Shown: in pieces, positions 1-8,539 of the stretch | How positions within the stretch are numbered: position 1 is the first letter of the stretch | Layout of the letters: each line of letters begins with the position of its first letter | From: Moorena producens 3L | GTDB taxonomy: Bacteria; Cyanobacteriota; Cyanobacteriia; Cyanobacteriales; Coleofasciculaceae | Length of the DNA stretch: 64,000 bases | Direction of reading: 5' to 3' | NCBI RefSeq assembly: GCF_000211815.1 | Contig: NZ_GL890907.1 | Coordinates: 12,442 to 76,441 of the forward strand | Made by a program: the position numbers and the translations under genes | The notes under the pieces: model-generated | The model's input: only the letters and a program-made list of their open reading frames with translations | Databases searched by the model: none | What the model was told of the DNA's origin: nothing

Positions 1-137
1 TGAGCTATGGGTAAGTTACGGGAAAAGTGCTATGAATCTTGTCAGTGCGATCGCATAAGCGCGGAAGCTGAGGCCTTTCGGCCACGCTTTGCGAACGCTT
101 CCGGAGCGTAGCGTGGCCTACGGCCAATCGCTCTTGT

Positions 138-204
138 AGGGTGGGCAAATGGACATGATATTTGATCTAATTGCCTTTCTCTCATAATTTGCCCACCCTA
201 CCCT
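138..204. repeat. Palindromic MITE-like repeat, family A
   Basis: The ends GGGTGGGCAAA and TTTGCCCACCC are inverted, with a conserved middle (GGACATGAT, AATTGCC). The same unit recurs near 975-1033, 1039-1110, 1655-1720, 1734-1800 and 2914-2982. It encodes nothing visible and is probably a non-autonomous mobile repeat. Confidence 0.7.
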
Positions 205-207
205 ACG

Positions 208-411
208 GAATGGGTACGCCTAGCCAATAGTATTGTAGATCATGCAGACAGACACGGTTTTAAAGGGAATTATTTAAAGTATCTCAGAAAAGCCGCTAAT
301 TTTAACAAAAAATGGTCGCGAAAAACCCAATTACCCAATGGGGCATTCAGATGGAATAAAGGAACTGAATTTCTTATAGAAAGAGACAACAAAATTATTT
401 ATTACGGCTAA
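208..411 (+). pseudogene. Start-less fragment, possible C-terminal toxin tip
   Basis: An open frame of 67 codons ends at TAA 409-411 and has no usable start. It begins directly at the edge of a family A repeat. The peptide is basic and ends in KGTEFLIERDNKIIYYG, a layout reminiscent of C-terminal nuclease tips of polymorphic toxins; that resemblance is inference only. It is followed after 13 bp by a second decayed gene, in the place where an immunity gene would be expected. It may simply be the tail of a larger gene destroyed by repeat insertion. Confidence 0.4.
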
Positions 412-424
412 ACTTAAAAAAATC

Positions 425-850
425 ATGCCAAACTTAGATATTTCCAACAAAGCTGATAATACCATAACAGCCAAAGGATATATTGAGCAAATCTTAAATC
501 AATTGCTCATTGACTATCAAGCTACTCAGGCAGAAAGAGTAAAAATTTACCGATGGGAATAAAATCAAGACGTTAGTATATTAGGGATTATTGAACTATT
601 AACCGATACTATTAGAGGATACGCCTTTCAAGTGATTAATGATAATTCATTAAATACCCAATAAATTAGTAATGAATTACAGAAAATAAAACTAGTAGAA
701 ATCCCTAAATTTACTGAATGGTATTTTTCACAATACTTTGATTATCCTAAAATGAAACACTATGTCGAAACCCTGAACTATTTACGTTTATTAATAATCG
801 AATATATCAGGGATATCAAAGCTCTTGTAGAGTGCGTTAATGAAGTGTAA
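425..850 (+). pseudogene. Small protein gene with two in-frame stops
   Basis: A single frame runs from ATG 425 to TAA 848-850 and is broken only by TAA at 560-562 and TAA at 662-664. Read through, it gives about 139 residues, rich in Ile, Leu, Tyr and acidic residues and helical in appearance (for example LLIIEYIRDIKALVE). I do not recognise the family. Its position right after the toxin-like fragment fits a former immunity or partner protein (inference). The two point-type stops show decay without large rearrangement. Confidence 0.5.
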
Positions 851-967
851 CGCAGCTGTCAATGTCCGCTTGAAAGTGAGTACGCGAATAGTGTAGGTTG
901 GGTTGAGACAACAAAACCCAACAAACCGATGATATGACACAATAAAGGTAGTGAAGTGCGATCGCTT

Positions 968-1110
968 TTGTCCGGTGGGGAAATCGACATGATTCCTAAT
1001 TAAATTGCCAAACTATCATTATTTGCCCACCCGACCACTTGTCCGGTGGGCAAAGGCACATGATAACTGATCTAATTGTCAAACTATCATCATTTGCCCA
1101 CCCTACCCTA
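968..1110. repeat. Two family A palindromic repeats in tandem
   Basis: Two adjacent copies of the GGTGGGCAAA...TTTGCCCACC unit lie just upstream of the toxin-antitoxin pair. The second ends about 45 bp before the antitoxin start, so it sits in or near its promoter. Confidence 0.65.
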
Positions 1111-1155
1111 CTAAAAACTCTATAATTTGAGTATATCTGTCAAAAATTAGGGCTT

Positions 1156-1362
1156 ATGAATAAGAATTCCTTAGAGGAAATTGAACTTGCTGTCAGTCAA
1201 CTTTCTAGGGAGGATCTCGCCAAATTTCGGACTTGGTTTGCAGAATTTGATGCAGCAAATTGGGATCGACAATTTGAGACAGATGTTGTGGCTGGTAGGC
1301 TAGATGCATTAGCAGACAAAGCACTGAAACATTTACGACAAGGAAATTGTACTGATTTGTGA
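1156..1362 (+). CDS. Putative type II antitoxin
   Basis: A 68-aa acidic, helical protein with the segment LSREDLAKFRTWFAEFDAANWD followed by a C-terminal helix with alternating basic and acidic residues. This is the form of the short antitoxins found before ParE/RelE-type toxins in cyanobacteria. Its stop overlaps the GTG start of the next gene by four bases (GTGA), so the two are translationally coupled. It should bind and neutralise the downstream toxin and repress the operon. The call rests on size, composition and partner rather than on a signature motif. Confidence 0.7.
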   Translation: MNKNSLEEIELAVSQLSREDLAKFRTWFAEFDAANWDRQFETDVVAGRLDALADKALKHLRQGNCTDL

Positions 1363-1619
1363 AACATCTTGCTACACCTGATTTTTGGTATTATTATCGA
1401 CAGCTACCGTCTGAAATCCAAGAACTTGCCGATAGATGTTACGAGTTGCTCAAACAAGATCCTCGATATCCCTCACTACATTTCAAGAAAGTAGGTCGGT
1501 TTTGGTCAGTTCGAGTGGGTTTACATTACAGAGCGATTGCGGTGGAAAAGGATAATGATCTAGTTTGGTTTTGGATCGGAACACACGCCGAATATGACAA
1601 AATATTAGGCTCAAAGTAG
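1359..1619 (+). CDS. RelE/ParE-family toxin
   Basis: An 86-aa basic protein. The segments DPRYPSLHFKKVGRFWSVRVGLHYRAIAV and WFWIGTHAEYDKI match the beta-sheet core and terminal segment of RelE/ParE-superfamily toxins. The start is GTG at 1359, fixed by the four-base overlap with the antitoxin stop. Members act as ribosome-dependent mRNA endonucleases (RelE) or gyrase inhibitors (ParE); the sequence does not tell which. It is full length for the family and has no visible damage. Confidence 0.8.
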   Translation: MKHLATPDFWYYYRQLPSEIQELADRCYELLKQDPRYPSLHFKKVGRFWSVRVGLHYRAIAVEKDNDLVWFWIGTHAEYDKILGSK

Positions 1620-1654
1620 TGCGATCGCGTAGCGTGGCCTACGGCCAATCGCTC

Positions 1655-1800
1655 TGGTAGGGTGGGCAAAGGGACATGACAACTGATCAAATTGCCTTTC
1701 TCTCATTATTTGCTCACCCTACCCCTGATTTTGTTGGGTGGGCAAATGGACATGATATTTGTTCAAATTGCCTTTCTCTCATTATTTGCCCACCCTACGC
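1655..1800. repeat. Two family A palindromic repeats
   Basis: Two more copies of the GGTGGGCAAA...TTTGCCCACC palindrome follow the toxin gene, then a short run of GCTGACC units at 1809-1840. No gene is visible in the 240-bp spacer. Confidence 0.65.
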
Positions 1801-1809
1801 TACTACTAA

Positions 1810-1840
<31 letters not shown>

Positions 1841-1859
1841 TACTCTAAAATCTAAAATT

Positions 1860-2627
1860 TCAATCTTCTGGCTCTACACCCATTGCTCGCAATTGAGCTG
1901 CTAGACGTTCAGCTCGTTGATGTTCTCGTTCAGCTCGTTGACGTTCTTTTTCAACTAGCTGTCTTTCTTTCTCAACCGGTGTAGGAATCCAATTTTCTGC
2001 TGCATCGTACCAACGCAACCAAAGTCGGTTTAACTCTTGATAGTTTCCTGACCACAATCCTAAACCTAGTTCTATTTCTGGAAGCCAGAATTTGTCACCG
2101 TTGAGAATCACTTCCCGATAGCTGCTGCGCACTAATTCAAACAAGCGCAGTTTATTGCTATTACCATTGAAGACCACGTAATAGGGAATCCGTAGCATCC
2201 GTTCGTAGACTTCCCATTTAGTTGGGGGTTGGTTGGCTTGTGGTCTAACTTCTCCTAAGTCTTCTTTCTGTGTACTAGGAGAAAGTAATTCGATGGCAAT
2301 AAAAGGAGCTACTCCTTCCTGCCAGATCACGTAACTCAAGCGGGATTCTCTTTGTTCGTACAAACGATCCACTCCCAAGACAGCAAACCAATCGGGACGT
2401 TTATACCAAGTAGGATGTTTGAGATTGTAGTAAATATTCAGATCGCTAGCAACGAGAATTTGGTTTCTAGGATAATTGGGTGGGAAAAACGTTTTCTCCA
2501 GTAAGTCTGCTTGCCAAATATGGTATTGATCTGGCAATCCTGAATCCTCCTTTTCTTCGCTAGGTAGATCGTACATTGTCGGTAGGATTTCTTTCGGGGG
2601 TCGGGGCGGATCTGTTTGTTGATACAT
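1860..2627 (-). CDS. Uma2-family (DUF820) restriction-endonuclease-like protein
   Basis: A 255-aa protein from the ATG at 2627 (MYQQTDPP). The open frame continues upstream through a heptamer array read as FPIPDSR units, which is not expected to be coding. The body has the Uma2 fold signatures: RPDWFAVLGV, APFIAIELLSPST (the PD-(D/E)xK-like core) and a late PYYVVFNGN strand. The C-terminal 40 residues are a charged coiled coil (EKERQRAEREHQRAERLAAQLRAMG), common in these proteins. Uma2 genes are abundant in filamentous cyanobacteria and their role is unsettled; some are treated as transposon- or defence-linked nucleases. Confidence 0.8.
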   Translation of the reverse strand: MYQQTDPPRPPKEILPTMYDLPSEEKEDSGLPDQYHIWQADLLEKTFFPPNYPRNQILVASDLNIYYNLKHPTWYKRPDWFAVLGVDRLYEQRESRLSYVIWQEGVAPFIAIELLSPSTQKEDLGEVRPQANQPPTKWEVYERMLRIPYYVVFNGNSNKLRLFELVRSSYREVILNGDKFWLPEIELGLGLWSGNYQELNRLWLRWYDAAENWIPTPVEKERQLVEKERQRAEREHQRAERLAAQLRAMGVEPED

Positions 2628-2644
2628 ATAGAGCAAAGGGAACA

Positions 2645-2777
2645 GGGAATCGGGAATCGGGAATCGGGAATCGGGAATCGGGAATCGGGAATCGGGAATC
2701 GGGAATCGGGAATCGGGAATCGGGAATCGGGAATCGGGAATCGGGAATCGGGAGTAGGGAGTAGGGAACAGGGAATA
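2645..2777. repeat. STRR heptamer array (GGGAATC)n
   Basis: Fifteen perfect copies of GGGAATC run from 2645 to 2749, then degenerate GGGAGTA/GGGAACA units. Heptanucleotide tandem repeats of this kind (STRRs) are known from filamentous cyanobacteria. The array abuts the 5' end of the Uma2 gene, so length changes would alter its promoter spacing. Confidence 0.9.
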
Positions 2778-2913
2778 AAATTCCCACAATTCCTACACGG
2801 ATTGTTATAACTTCGATTTTAGATATTAGATTGATGATTGGGCGCAGGTTGGTGCGCCCCTACTCCTGGGTTCCCGCTACCCTTTGGTTTGGCCAAAGTG
2901 CGTACGCTCTTGT

Positions 2914-2982
2914 CGGGTGGGCAAATGGACATGATCACTGATCCAATTGCCAAACTCTCATCATTTGGCCACCCTACCCCTT
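2914..2982. repeat. Family A palindromic repeat
   Basis: A GGTGGGCAAATGGACATGAT...CATCATTTGGCCACCC copy in the spacer before the injection-system ATPase. It is followed by a CCCTGTT/CCCTGCT heptamer run that reaches almost to the ATPase start codon. Confidence 0.65.
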
Positions 2983-3055
2983 CTCCCTGCTCCCTGCTTC
3001 CTGCTCCCTGCTCCCTGTTCCCTGTTCCCTGTTCCCTGTTCCCTTGCTATAATCC

Positions 3056-5257
3056 ATGATTAACCAAACCGAGGCTTTCCCTCCCAACCCCCAATTTCAC
3101 CAACTCTTTCTGCTGTTACAGCGCTTAGACCGACTGCTAGAAAGAGCTCTAGCTGCTGCTCAAGTTACCTATGGTTCCATGGCTGCAACTAATCCCTATC
3201 GGGGGATGCAAGTTGACCAGGAAGAAGTGGAACAGTTGATGACTCGGCCACCAGGAACACCAGTATTGCAGGTAGATACAGAAACATCACAGGAGTTACC
3301 CTCTGATGCTATCCTGGCAGGCTCTTCACTAGCATGGCTGCAAGAAACCTTTGCCCTCTCTGCTTTCGATGTCGATATTATTGCGATCGCACTCGCCCCG
3401 GAACTAGACCGGCGCTATGAACGAATTTATACTTATCTCCAAGACGATATCCGGTGTAAACGACCCACTGTGGATCTCGTCCTGAATCTGCTCTGTCCAA
3501 CTGGGGAAGCGAAACTGGCGCGCCGTAGTCACTTTACCCCGGAAGCTCCTCTCCTACGTCATAGTCTACTACACCTGGTCTCGGACCCTAATCAGCTCCA
3601 ACCAACTCTGCTCGCTCACAATCTTAAACTGGATGGGCTAGTCCTGGCTCTGCTGTTGGGAGAAAAAGGATTAGATCAGCGACTAAAACGCTTCTGTACG
3701 TTACTTGAGCCGACTATTTCCCTGGAAGAACTACCGTTAGCTCAAGAAGTAAAGCAGGCTTTATTAACACTGGTTGTGGAAGATTGGCAAGCAAGCAAAC
3801 CCCTGGCACTGTATTTTGAGGGTGCAGATAGTAGTGGTAAACACCGTGCCGCCCAAGCTATTGCCAGGGCTGTGGAAGCACCATTGCTAACCGTAAATTT
3901 AACTGGGATTATAGAAGCCAAAGCTGACTTGGAGCTAACCCTGAAACTAGCTTATCGTCAAGCCTGGTTTCAGAAGGCTTTGCTTTACCTAGAAGGACTA
4001 GAAACTCTACAACAAACTATACAAGGTTCCGAGAATTCCAGTCAATATCTATCTCTGCTAAGAATCATAGCAGACCATCAAGGAATTACTATCCTCGCTG
4101 CTGAAAAACCCTGGAGGCCAGAGAAAACTATCGCAATCGGAATAGTTACTGTTCCTTTTCCCATCCCTGAGTTTACTGTTCGTCGCTGTTGCTGGCAGAA
4201 TCAACTAACGGCAGCTGGTATTTCCCTAGATGGACCAGAGCTAGATGCTTTATGCGATCGCTTCCGCCTCAATTCCGAGCAAATTACCGATGCCGTGATT
4301 GATGCCTGTAATCGAGCCCGTTGGCGCATTGCCCAAAACACCTCCCCCACTCCTCCCACTTCCCACACTCCCCATCAAAAACCAACCTTGTCCGAACTAT
4401 TTGCAGCAGCTCGTGCCCAATCTGGTCATGAACTAGGTTCCTTGGCACGTCAAATTCAGCCTAAGTACAGCTGGGATGATATTGTCCTGCCAGTTAATCA
4501 AAAGGCTCAGTTGCAGGAAATTTGTAATCAAGCCAAATATCGACAGCTGGTGTGGGAAGAGTGGGACTTCCAGAGCAAGCTTTCCCTGGGCAGAGGACTG
4601 AATGTCATGTTTTCTGGCCCACCAGGGACTGGTAAAACCATGGCAGCGGAAATTATTGCCCACGAATTAGAGCTTGACCTCTATAAAATTGACCTGTCCC
4701 AAGTGGTCAGTAAGTATATCGGGGAGACAGAAAAAAACCTCAATCGCATCTTTACAGCTGCTGCCAATGCTAACGCCATTCTCCTGTTTGATGAGGCAGA
4801 TTCCCTCTTTGGCAAGCGCTCTGAAATTAGCAGTGCCCATGACCGCTACGCCAATATTGAGGTTGGCTATCTCCTGCAAAAGATGGAGGAGTACGAAGGA
4901 GTGGCGATTTTGACTACCAACCTCCGCACTAATATGGACGATGCCTTTGTCCGGCGGTTACGTTTTATTATTGAGTTTCCTTTTCCTAATCTCAAAGACC
5001 GCCGCCGGATCTGGGAGCAAATCTGGCCTAGTCGTGTACCTCGCTCTGAGGAACTGGATTTAGATTTTATCGCCCGTCACTGCGAGATTGCTGGGGGCAA
5101 TATTCGTAATATTGCTCTAGCTGCTGCTTTTATAGCAGCAGATGATGGTGGAATTGTCAAGATGAATCACCTGCTTCGTGCAGTCCGGCGAGAGTATCAG
5201 AAGATGGGAAAAGTGTTAATAGAGGGGGAATTTGGTCAGTATGCTGGGCTGATGTGA
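3056..5257 (+). CDS. AAA+ ATPase of contractile injection system (Afp15/Pvc15-like)
   Basis: A 733-aa protein with two ATPase modules. The N-terminal one is degenerate (FEGADSSGKHRAAQAIARAV, near residues 255-275). The C-terminal one is intact, with Walker A GPPGTGKT at 521-528, Walker B LLFDEAD at 576-582 and arginine-finger region DDAFVRRLRFIIEFPFP. A Pro/Thr-rich linker (SPTPPTSHTPHQ, around 430) separates them. In eCIS loci this ATPase is always present and is thought to act in particle assembly or disassembly; it is not part of the mature particle. It is the first gene of a 26-kb co-directional cluster. The ATG start follows a heptamer array and no clear Shine-Dalgarno sequence is visible. 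Confidence 0.92.
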   Translation: MINQTEAFPPNPQFHQLFLLLQRLDRLLERALAAAQVTYGSMAATNPYRGMQVDQEEVEQLMTRPPGTPVLQVDTETSQELPSDAILAGSSLAWLQETFALSAFDVDIIAIALAPELDRRYERIYTYLQDDIRCKRPTVDLVLNLLCPTGEAKLARRSHFTPEAPLLRHSLLHLVSDPNQLQPTLLAHNLKLDGLVLALLLGEKGLDQRLKRFCTLLEPTISLEELPLAQEVKQALLTLVVEDWQASKPLALYFEGADSSGKHRAAQAIARAVEAPLLTVNLTGIIEAKADLELTLKLAYRQAWFQKALLYLEGLETLQQTIQGSENSSQYLSLLRIIADHQGITILAAEKPWRPEKTIAIGIVTVPFPIPEFTVRRCCWQNQLTAAGISLDGPELDALCDRFRLNSEQITDAVIDACNRARWRIAQNTSPTPPTSHTPHQKPTLSELFAAARAQSGHELGSLARQIQPKYSWDDIVLPVNQKAQLQEICNQAKYRQLVWEEWDFQSKLSLGRGLNVMFSGPPGTGKTMAAEIIAHELELDLYKIDLSQVVSKYIGETEKNLNRIFTAAANANAILLFDEADSLFGKRSEISSAHDRYANIEVGYLLQKMEEYEGVAILTTNLRTNMDDAFVRRLRFIIEFPFPNLKDRRRIWEQIWPSRVPRSEELDLDFIARHCEIAGGNIRNIALAAAFIAADDGGIVKMNHLLRAVRREYQKMGKVLIEGEFGQYAGLM

Positions 5258-5450
5258 TGATTCGTAATAACTTAAATAACTGTGCAACCGATTCACTAAG
5301 TACTGATAACTTGTATTTATTTTTGTTACGGAGAAGACTTAAGGGGCAGAAAGCATTCTAAGGTTGATACTTGGTAACGCTAAATTGCCAATTGACCTCA
5401 GCTAGTTGGCTGATGATTTGGCGACCTGCGCGCTTGAGTGAGGGAATGAG

Positions 5451-6023
5451 ATGATTCACGACCTGGATAAAACGTTGGAGGAATTGCTCAAGGGCGAACT
5501 CCCTCCTGACCTAATCTCGTCAGTTACGATTAGCTTTGCCACACCTGACAAGGATTTTAGTGTCAAGCCAGCGATTAATCTCTTTCTTTACGATGTGCGT
5601 GAGAATCTGGAGTTACGCAACACCACCTGGTCAACAGAACGCAGTAATGGCAGGGCGACCAAAAGGCGTAATCCAGTGCGAGTGGACTGCTCTTACCTAA
5701 TCACCGCTTGGTCTGCTCTTACAGGTACAGGTAATGGTCAAAGACCAGAGCAAGAAGAGCACCAATGGCTGGGGGAGGTAATGAAAGTGCTACTGCGTCA
5801 TCGTATGATTCCAGCGGCTGTATTACAGGGAAACCTCAGGGGGATGGAACCTCCGATCAGGACAGTTAGTCTCAGTCAGAGCAACCTACAGAGTTTGGGG
5901 GAATTCTGGCAAGCAATGGGAGGAAAGCCCAGACCAGCATTGAACTACACCCTGACTATGGCTGTGGAAGTCGATGATCCGGTTGACGCAGGAACCTTGG
6001 TAACCGATATGAGGATTGGGTGA
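5451..6023 (+). CDS. DUF4255 (Pvc16/Afp16 N-terminal domain) cap protein
   Basis: A 190-aa protein that opens with MIHDLDKTLEELLKGELP and continues with ISFATPDKDF and INLFLYDVRENLELR, the hallmark of the DUF4255/Pvc16 N-terminal family. Homologues cap the tube and sheath and terminate their growth in eCIS particles. The start ATG has GAGGGA about 7 bp upstream. The gene ends next to a CAGGCAA tandem run at 6027-6064. It follows the ATPase after 193 bp in which I see no gene. Confidence 0.88.
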   Translation: MIHDLDKTLEELLKGELPPDLISSVTISFATPDKDFSVKPAINLFLYDVRENLELRNTTWSTERSNGRATKRRNPVRVDCSYLITAWSALTGTGNGQRPEQEEHQWLGEVMKVLLRHRMIPAAVLQGNLRGMEPPIRTVSLSQSNLQSLGEFWQAMGGKPRPALNYTLTMAVEVDDPVDAGTLVTDMRIG

Positions 6024-6066
6024 GGGTAGGCAACAGGCAACAGGCAACAGGCAACAGGCAACAGGA
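6024..6066. repeat. STRR heptamer run (CAGGCAA)n
   Basis: About five tandem CAGGCAA units directly follow the cap-protein stop codon. Confidence 0.85.
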
Positions 6067-6258
6067 GACTCGTATCTATGGTTTTTATTTGATTTCAGCA
6101 ATATGCAGTTTAAATGCACAACAGCTTACTACTCTCAAAGTCCCCCGCCCCCCTAACCCCCCAATACTGGGGGGAATTAGCGGATGCTTCGCTTTTTGAC
6201 AGAGGGGGATTGAGGGGGCGATGTTTAAATCCTGTAGTTGACTAAGGAGATTGTGCTG

Positions 6259-6975
6259 GTGTCAAATAAGATCAGGTTGGAGACAATCCGCCATCGGGTC
6301 GCGATCGCTGGGCAGGTTAAAGATGCCCAAACTGAGCAGGTGATTCCCGGAGCAGTGGTCGAAATTGCCGATATGCCCGAAAGCTTGAAAAGCAAGATAG
6401 ATCTGCTAGCTGGCCTGTACGGAGATGACTGGGAAAAGAGGGTCGAGCGACCTGACCGCACTCGTACCAGAGTTGACGGCTATTTTTACTTCCAGGATCT
6501 CCCTGATGGGAAATATACCTTGACGGCTTCCTTGCCAGGTACGGGTACTCGCTATAGTGCTGACCCAACCATCAAAACTATACCGCCTGGTTCTGATCCG
6601 GAATCCGATCAGACCGAGGTTGAGGTGTCAAGAGATCCAGAAACTGGTGCGATCGCGATACCTACTGTTAATTTCTATTTCCAACCAACTGCTCTCGAGG
6701 GTAACGTCACCAACAACTCAGACGATCAAGCTGTCGTTATGGCCAAAGTCGAGATTGAGGGGAGTGGTGAGTATACCTTTGCTGACAACGATGGGAACTA
6801 TCTCCTGAGTGGTTTAGAAGCATCTAGGGATACATCAAGTCCTCGCCAGGTTATAGTTAAAGTTGTTGCCCAAGGCTACCAGCAAGAAACCTCTCAACTT
6901 GTAGACTTGAACCAAGGGCAAGTGACCATTCAAGATTTTTCTCTGACCAGAAAAAATGGGGTAGTAAACACCTAG
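6259..6975 (+). CDS. Carboxypeptidase-regulatory-like eCIS accessory protein
   Basis: A protein of about 238 aa built of beta-rich repeats. The segments IAGQVKDAQTEQVIPGAVVEI, VDGYFYFQDLPDGKYTLTAS, and later LEGNVTNN... and GNYLLSGLEA fit two carboxypeptidase-D regulatory-like (transthyretin-type) domains. There is no ATG. In-frame TTG 6238, GTG 6253 and GTG 6259 are possible; AAGGAG at 6244-6249 lies nine bases before GTG 6259, so that start is preferred. Such proteins often sit between the cap and sheath genes in cyanobacterial eCIS loci, but their role in the particle is not known to me. The 3' end lies in a 74-bp tandem duplication. Confidence 0.75.
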   Translation: MSNKIRLETIRHRVAIAGQVKDAQTEQVIPGAVVEIADMPESLKSKIDLLAGLYGDDWEKRVERPDRTRTRVDGYFYFQDLPDGKYTLTASLPGTGTRYSADPTIKTIPPGSDPESDQTEVEVSRDPETGAIAIPTVNFYFQPTALEGNVTNNSDDQAVVMAKVEIEGSGEYTFADNDGNYLLSGLEASRDTSSPRQVIVKVVAQGYQQETSQLVDLNQGQVTIQDFSLTRKNGVVNT

Positions 6976-7080
6976 TTATATCAACCGAAGAGTTAGAGAG
7001 CTTTAAAGATTTTTCTCTGACCAGAGTAAATAAACTAGGAAACACCTAGTTATATCAACCGAAGAGTTAGAGAGCTTTGC
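6933..7080. repeat. 74-bp tandem duplication
   Basis: Two copies (6933-7006 and 7007-7080) share AGATTTTTCTCTGACCAGA at the start and TATATCAACCGAAGAGTTAG near the end. The first copy includes the 3' end and stop codon of the preceding gene; the second is untranslated. Confidence 0.85.
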
Positions 7081-7123
7081 TCACATCCAGCCTTTGATTT
7101 GACTTATTCAAGGAGTAGAGAAA

Positions 7124-8368
7124 ATGCCAACCTATTTATCGCCCGGTGTATACGTCGAGGAAGTTTCCTCCGGTTCTGCTCCAATTGTGGGAGTGGGGAC
7201 CAGCACAGCAGGTTTTATCGGTGTCGTACCGGACTCGATAGACGTTCCAGAACCAAACCCTGCCTATGACCCAAGCCAAGACATAGATCCAACCAATAAT
7301 CCAGCTCATATTACAAAGCCTTTTTCATCTCCTGTTACTAGTGGTGAGGTAAAGCTGTGTACTAACTTTGGTGAGTTCAAGAAGTTCTTTGGAGACTTCT
7401 CAACCGATCCAGGTCAGCGTCAGCTAGCTCACGCCGTCTATGGATTCTTTAACAACGGTGGTACTCGCTGCTATGTGGTGCGGGCAGCAGCAGAGAGTGA
7501 GATTACGGCTGACTTCCTAGAAAATACATTTGAGCCTATTGACGAAATTGCGATCGTTGCTGCCCCTGGCATTACCAACAGCAGTGTTGTCGATGCCATC
7601 ATCACTCACTGTCAACAGAAGACCCAGGATCGCTTCGCTATCTTGGATAGTCAGGAAAATTTGGATGATACTTGGAAAACCATGCAACCAGGGGATGGCA
7701 ATGTACCTAGCAAATCTGATTATGCCGCTTTTTACTTCCCCTGGATTCAAGTCTTCGATCCAGCCACCAACACACAGAACCCCAAAGGCGATGGTCTGCT
7801 CTATGTAGCGCCCAGTGGTCATCTCGCCGGTCTCTATGCCCGCGTCGATACACAACGAGGAGTCCACAAAGCCCCAGCGAATGAAACAATATTAGGAGCA
7901 TTGGGTCTCAAGTACAACATCAGCAAAGCCCAGCAGGATGGACTCAACCCTCAAGGCATCAATTGCATCCGTAATCTCAATGGCAATATTCGAGTCTGGG
8001 GAGCACGCACCATCGGTGGTGATGCCAATGGAGAATTTAAGTACATCAACGTCCGCCGCCTGTTCAATTATCTGCGGGAATCTATTGACGAAGGTACTCA
8101 GTGGATGGTATTTGAACCCAATAATCCTGAACTTTGGGCGCAGATTACCCGTAATATTAACGCCTTCCTAACCAATGTCTGGAGTACAGGGGCTTTATTT
8201 GGGAATACACCTGAGGAAGCCTTTTACGTCAAGTGTGATGAAGAGACCAATCCCCCAGAAGTCAGAGATTTAGGTCAGGTGGTAACAGAAATTGGTGTAG
8301 CAGTGACCAAGCCAGCTGAATTTGTGATCTTCCGCCTGAGCCAGTGGGCAGGACCTAGTGGTAGCTAG
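7124..8368 (+). CDS. Contractile tail sheath protein 1
   Basis: A 414-aa protein starting MPTYLSPGVYVEEVSSGS, the standard sheath N-terminus. Other family blocks are FFNNGGTRCYVVR, GLYARVDTQRGVHKAPANE, LNPQGINCIRNLNGNIRVWGART, the VRRLFNYLRESI helix and C-terminal AFYVKCDEETNPPEVRDLGQV. The sheath polymer wraps the inner tube and contracts to drive it out. AAGGAG lies about 10 bases before ATG. It is one of two sheath genes in the cluster; contractile particles often use two or three sheath paralogues. Confidence 0.95.
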   Translation: MPTYLSPGVYVEEVSSGSAPIVGVGTSTAGFIGVVPDSIDVPEPNPAYDPSQDIDPTNNPAHITKPFSSPVTSGEVKLCTNFGEFKKFFGDFSTDPGQRQLAHAVYGFFNNGGTRCYVVRAAAESEITADFLENTFEPIDEIAIVAAPGITNSSVVDAIITHCQQKTQDRFAILDSQENLDDTWKTMQPGDGNVPSKSDYAAFYFPWIQVFDPATNTQNPKGDGLLYVAPSGHLAGLYARVDTQRGVHKAPANETILGALGLKYNISKAQQDGLNPQGINCIRNLNGNIRVWGARTIGGDANGEFKYINVRRLFNYLRESIDEGTQWMVFEPNNPELWAQITRNINAFLTNVWSTGALFGNTPEEAFYVKCDEETNPPEVRDLGQVVTEIGVAVTKPAEFVIFRLSQWAGPSGS

Positions 8369-8539
8369 GCCAGTAGGGAGTAGGGAGTAGGGAAGTAGGG
8401 AGTAGGGAGTAGGGAGTAGGGTTTTTTTGCTCAAAATCTTCCCACAGCGCGCGCCCGGGTCCCACCCCAAAGCTTACACCCCAAAGCTTACACCCCAAAG
8501 CTTACACCCCAAATCCATAGGAACAAGGAAGATCAAAGT
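8369..8539. repeat. STRR run and 14-bp tandem repeat
   Basis: GGGAGTA units (8374-8420) are followed by three copies of ACCCCAAAGCTTAC (8464-8505) plus a partial fourth, between the two sheath genes. Confidence 0.85.

Noticed and set aside
2628..2789. N-terminal extension of the Uma2 protein with FPIPDSR repeats
   Set aside because: It is the STRR array read in frame; the family fold starts at the Met at 2627.
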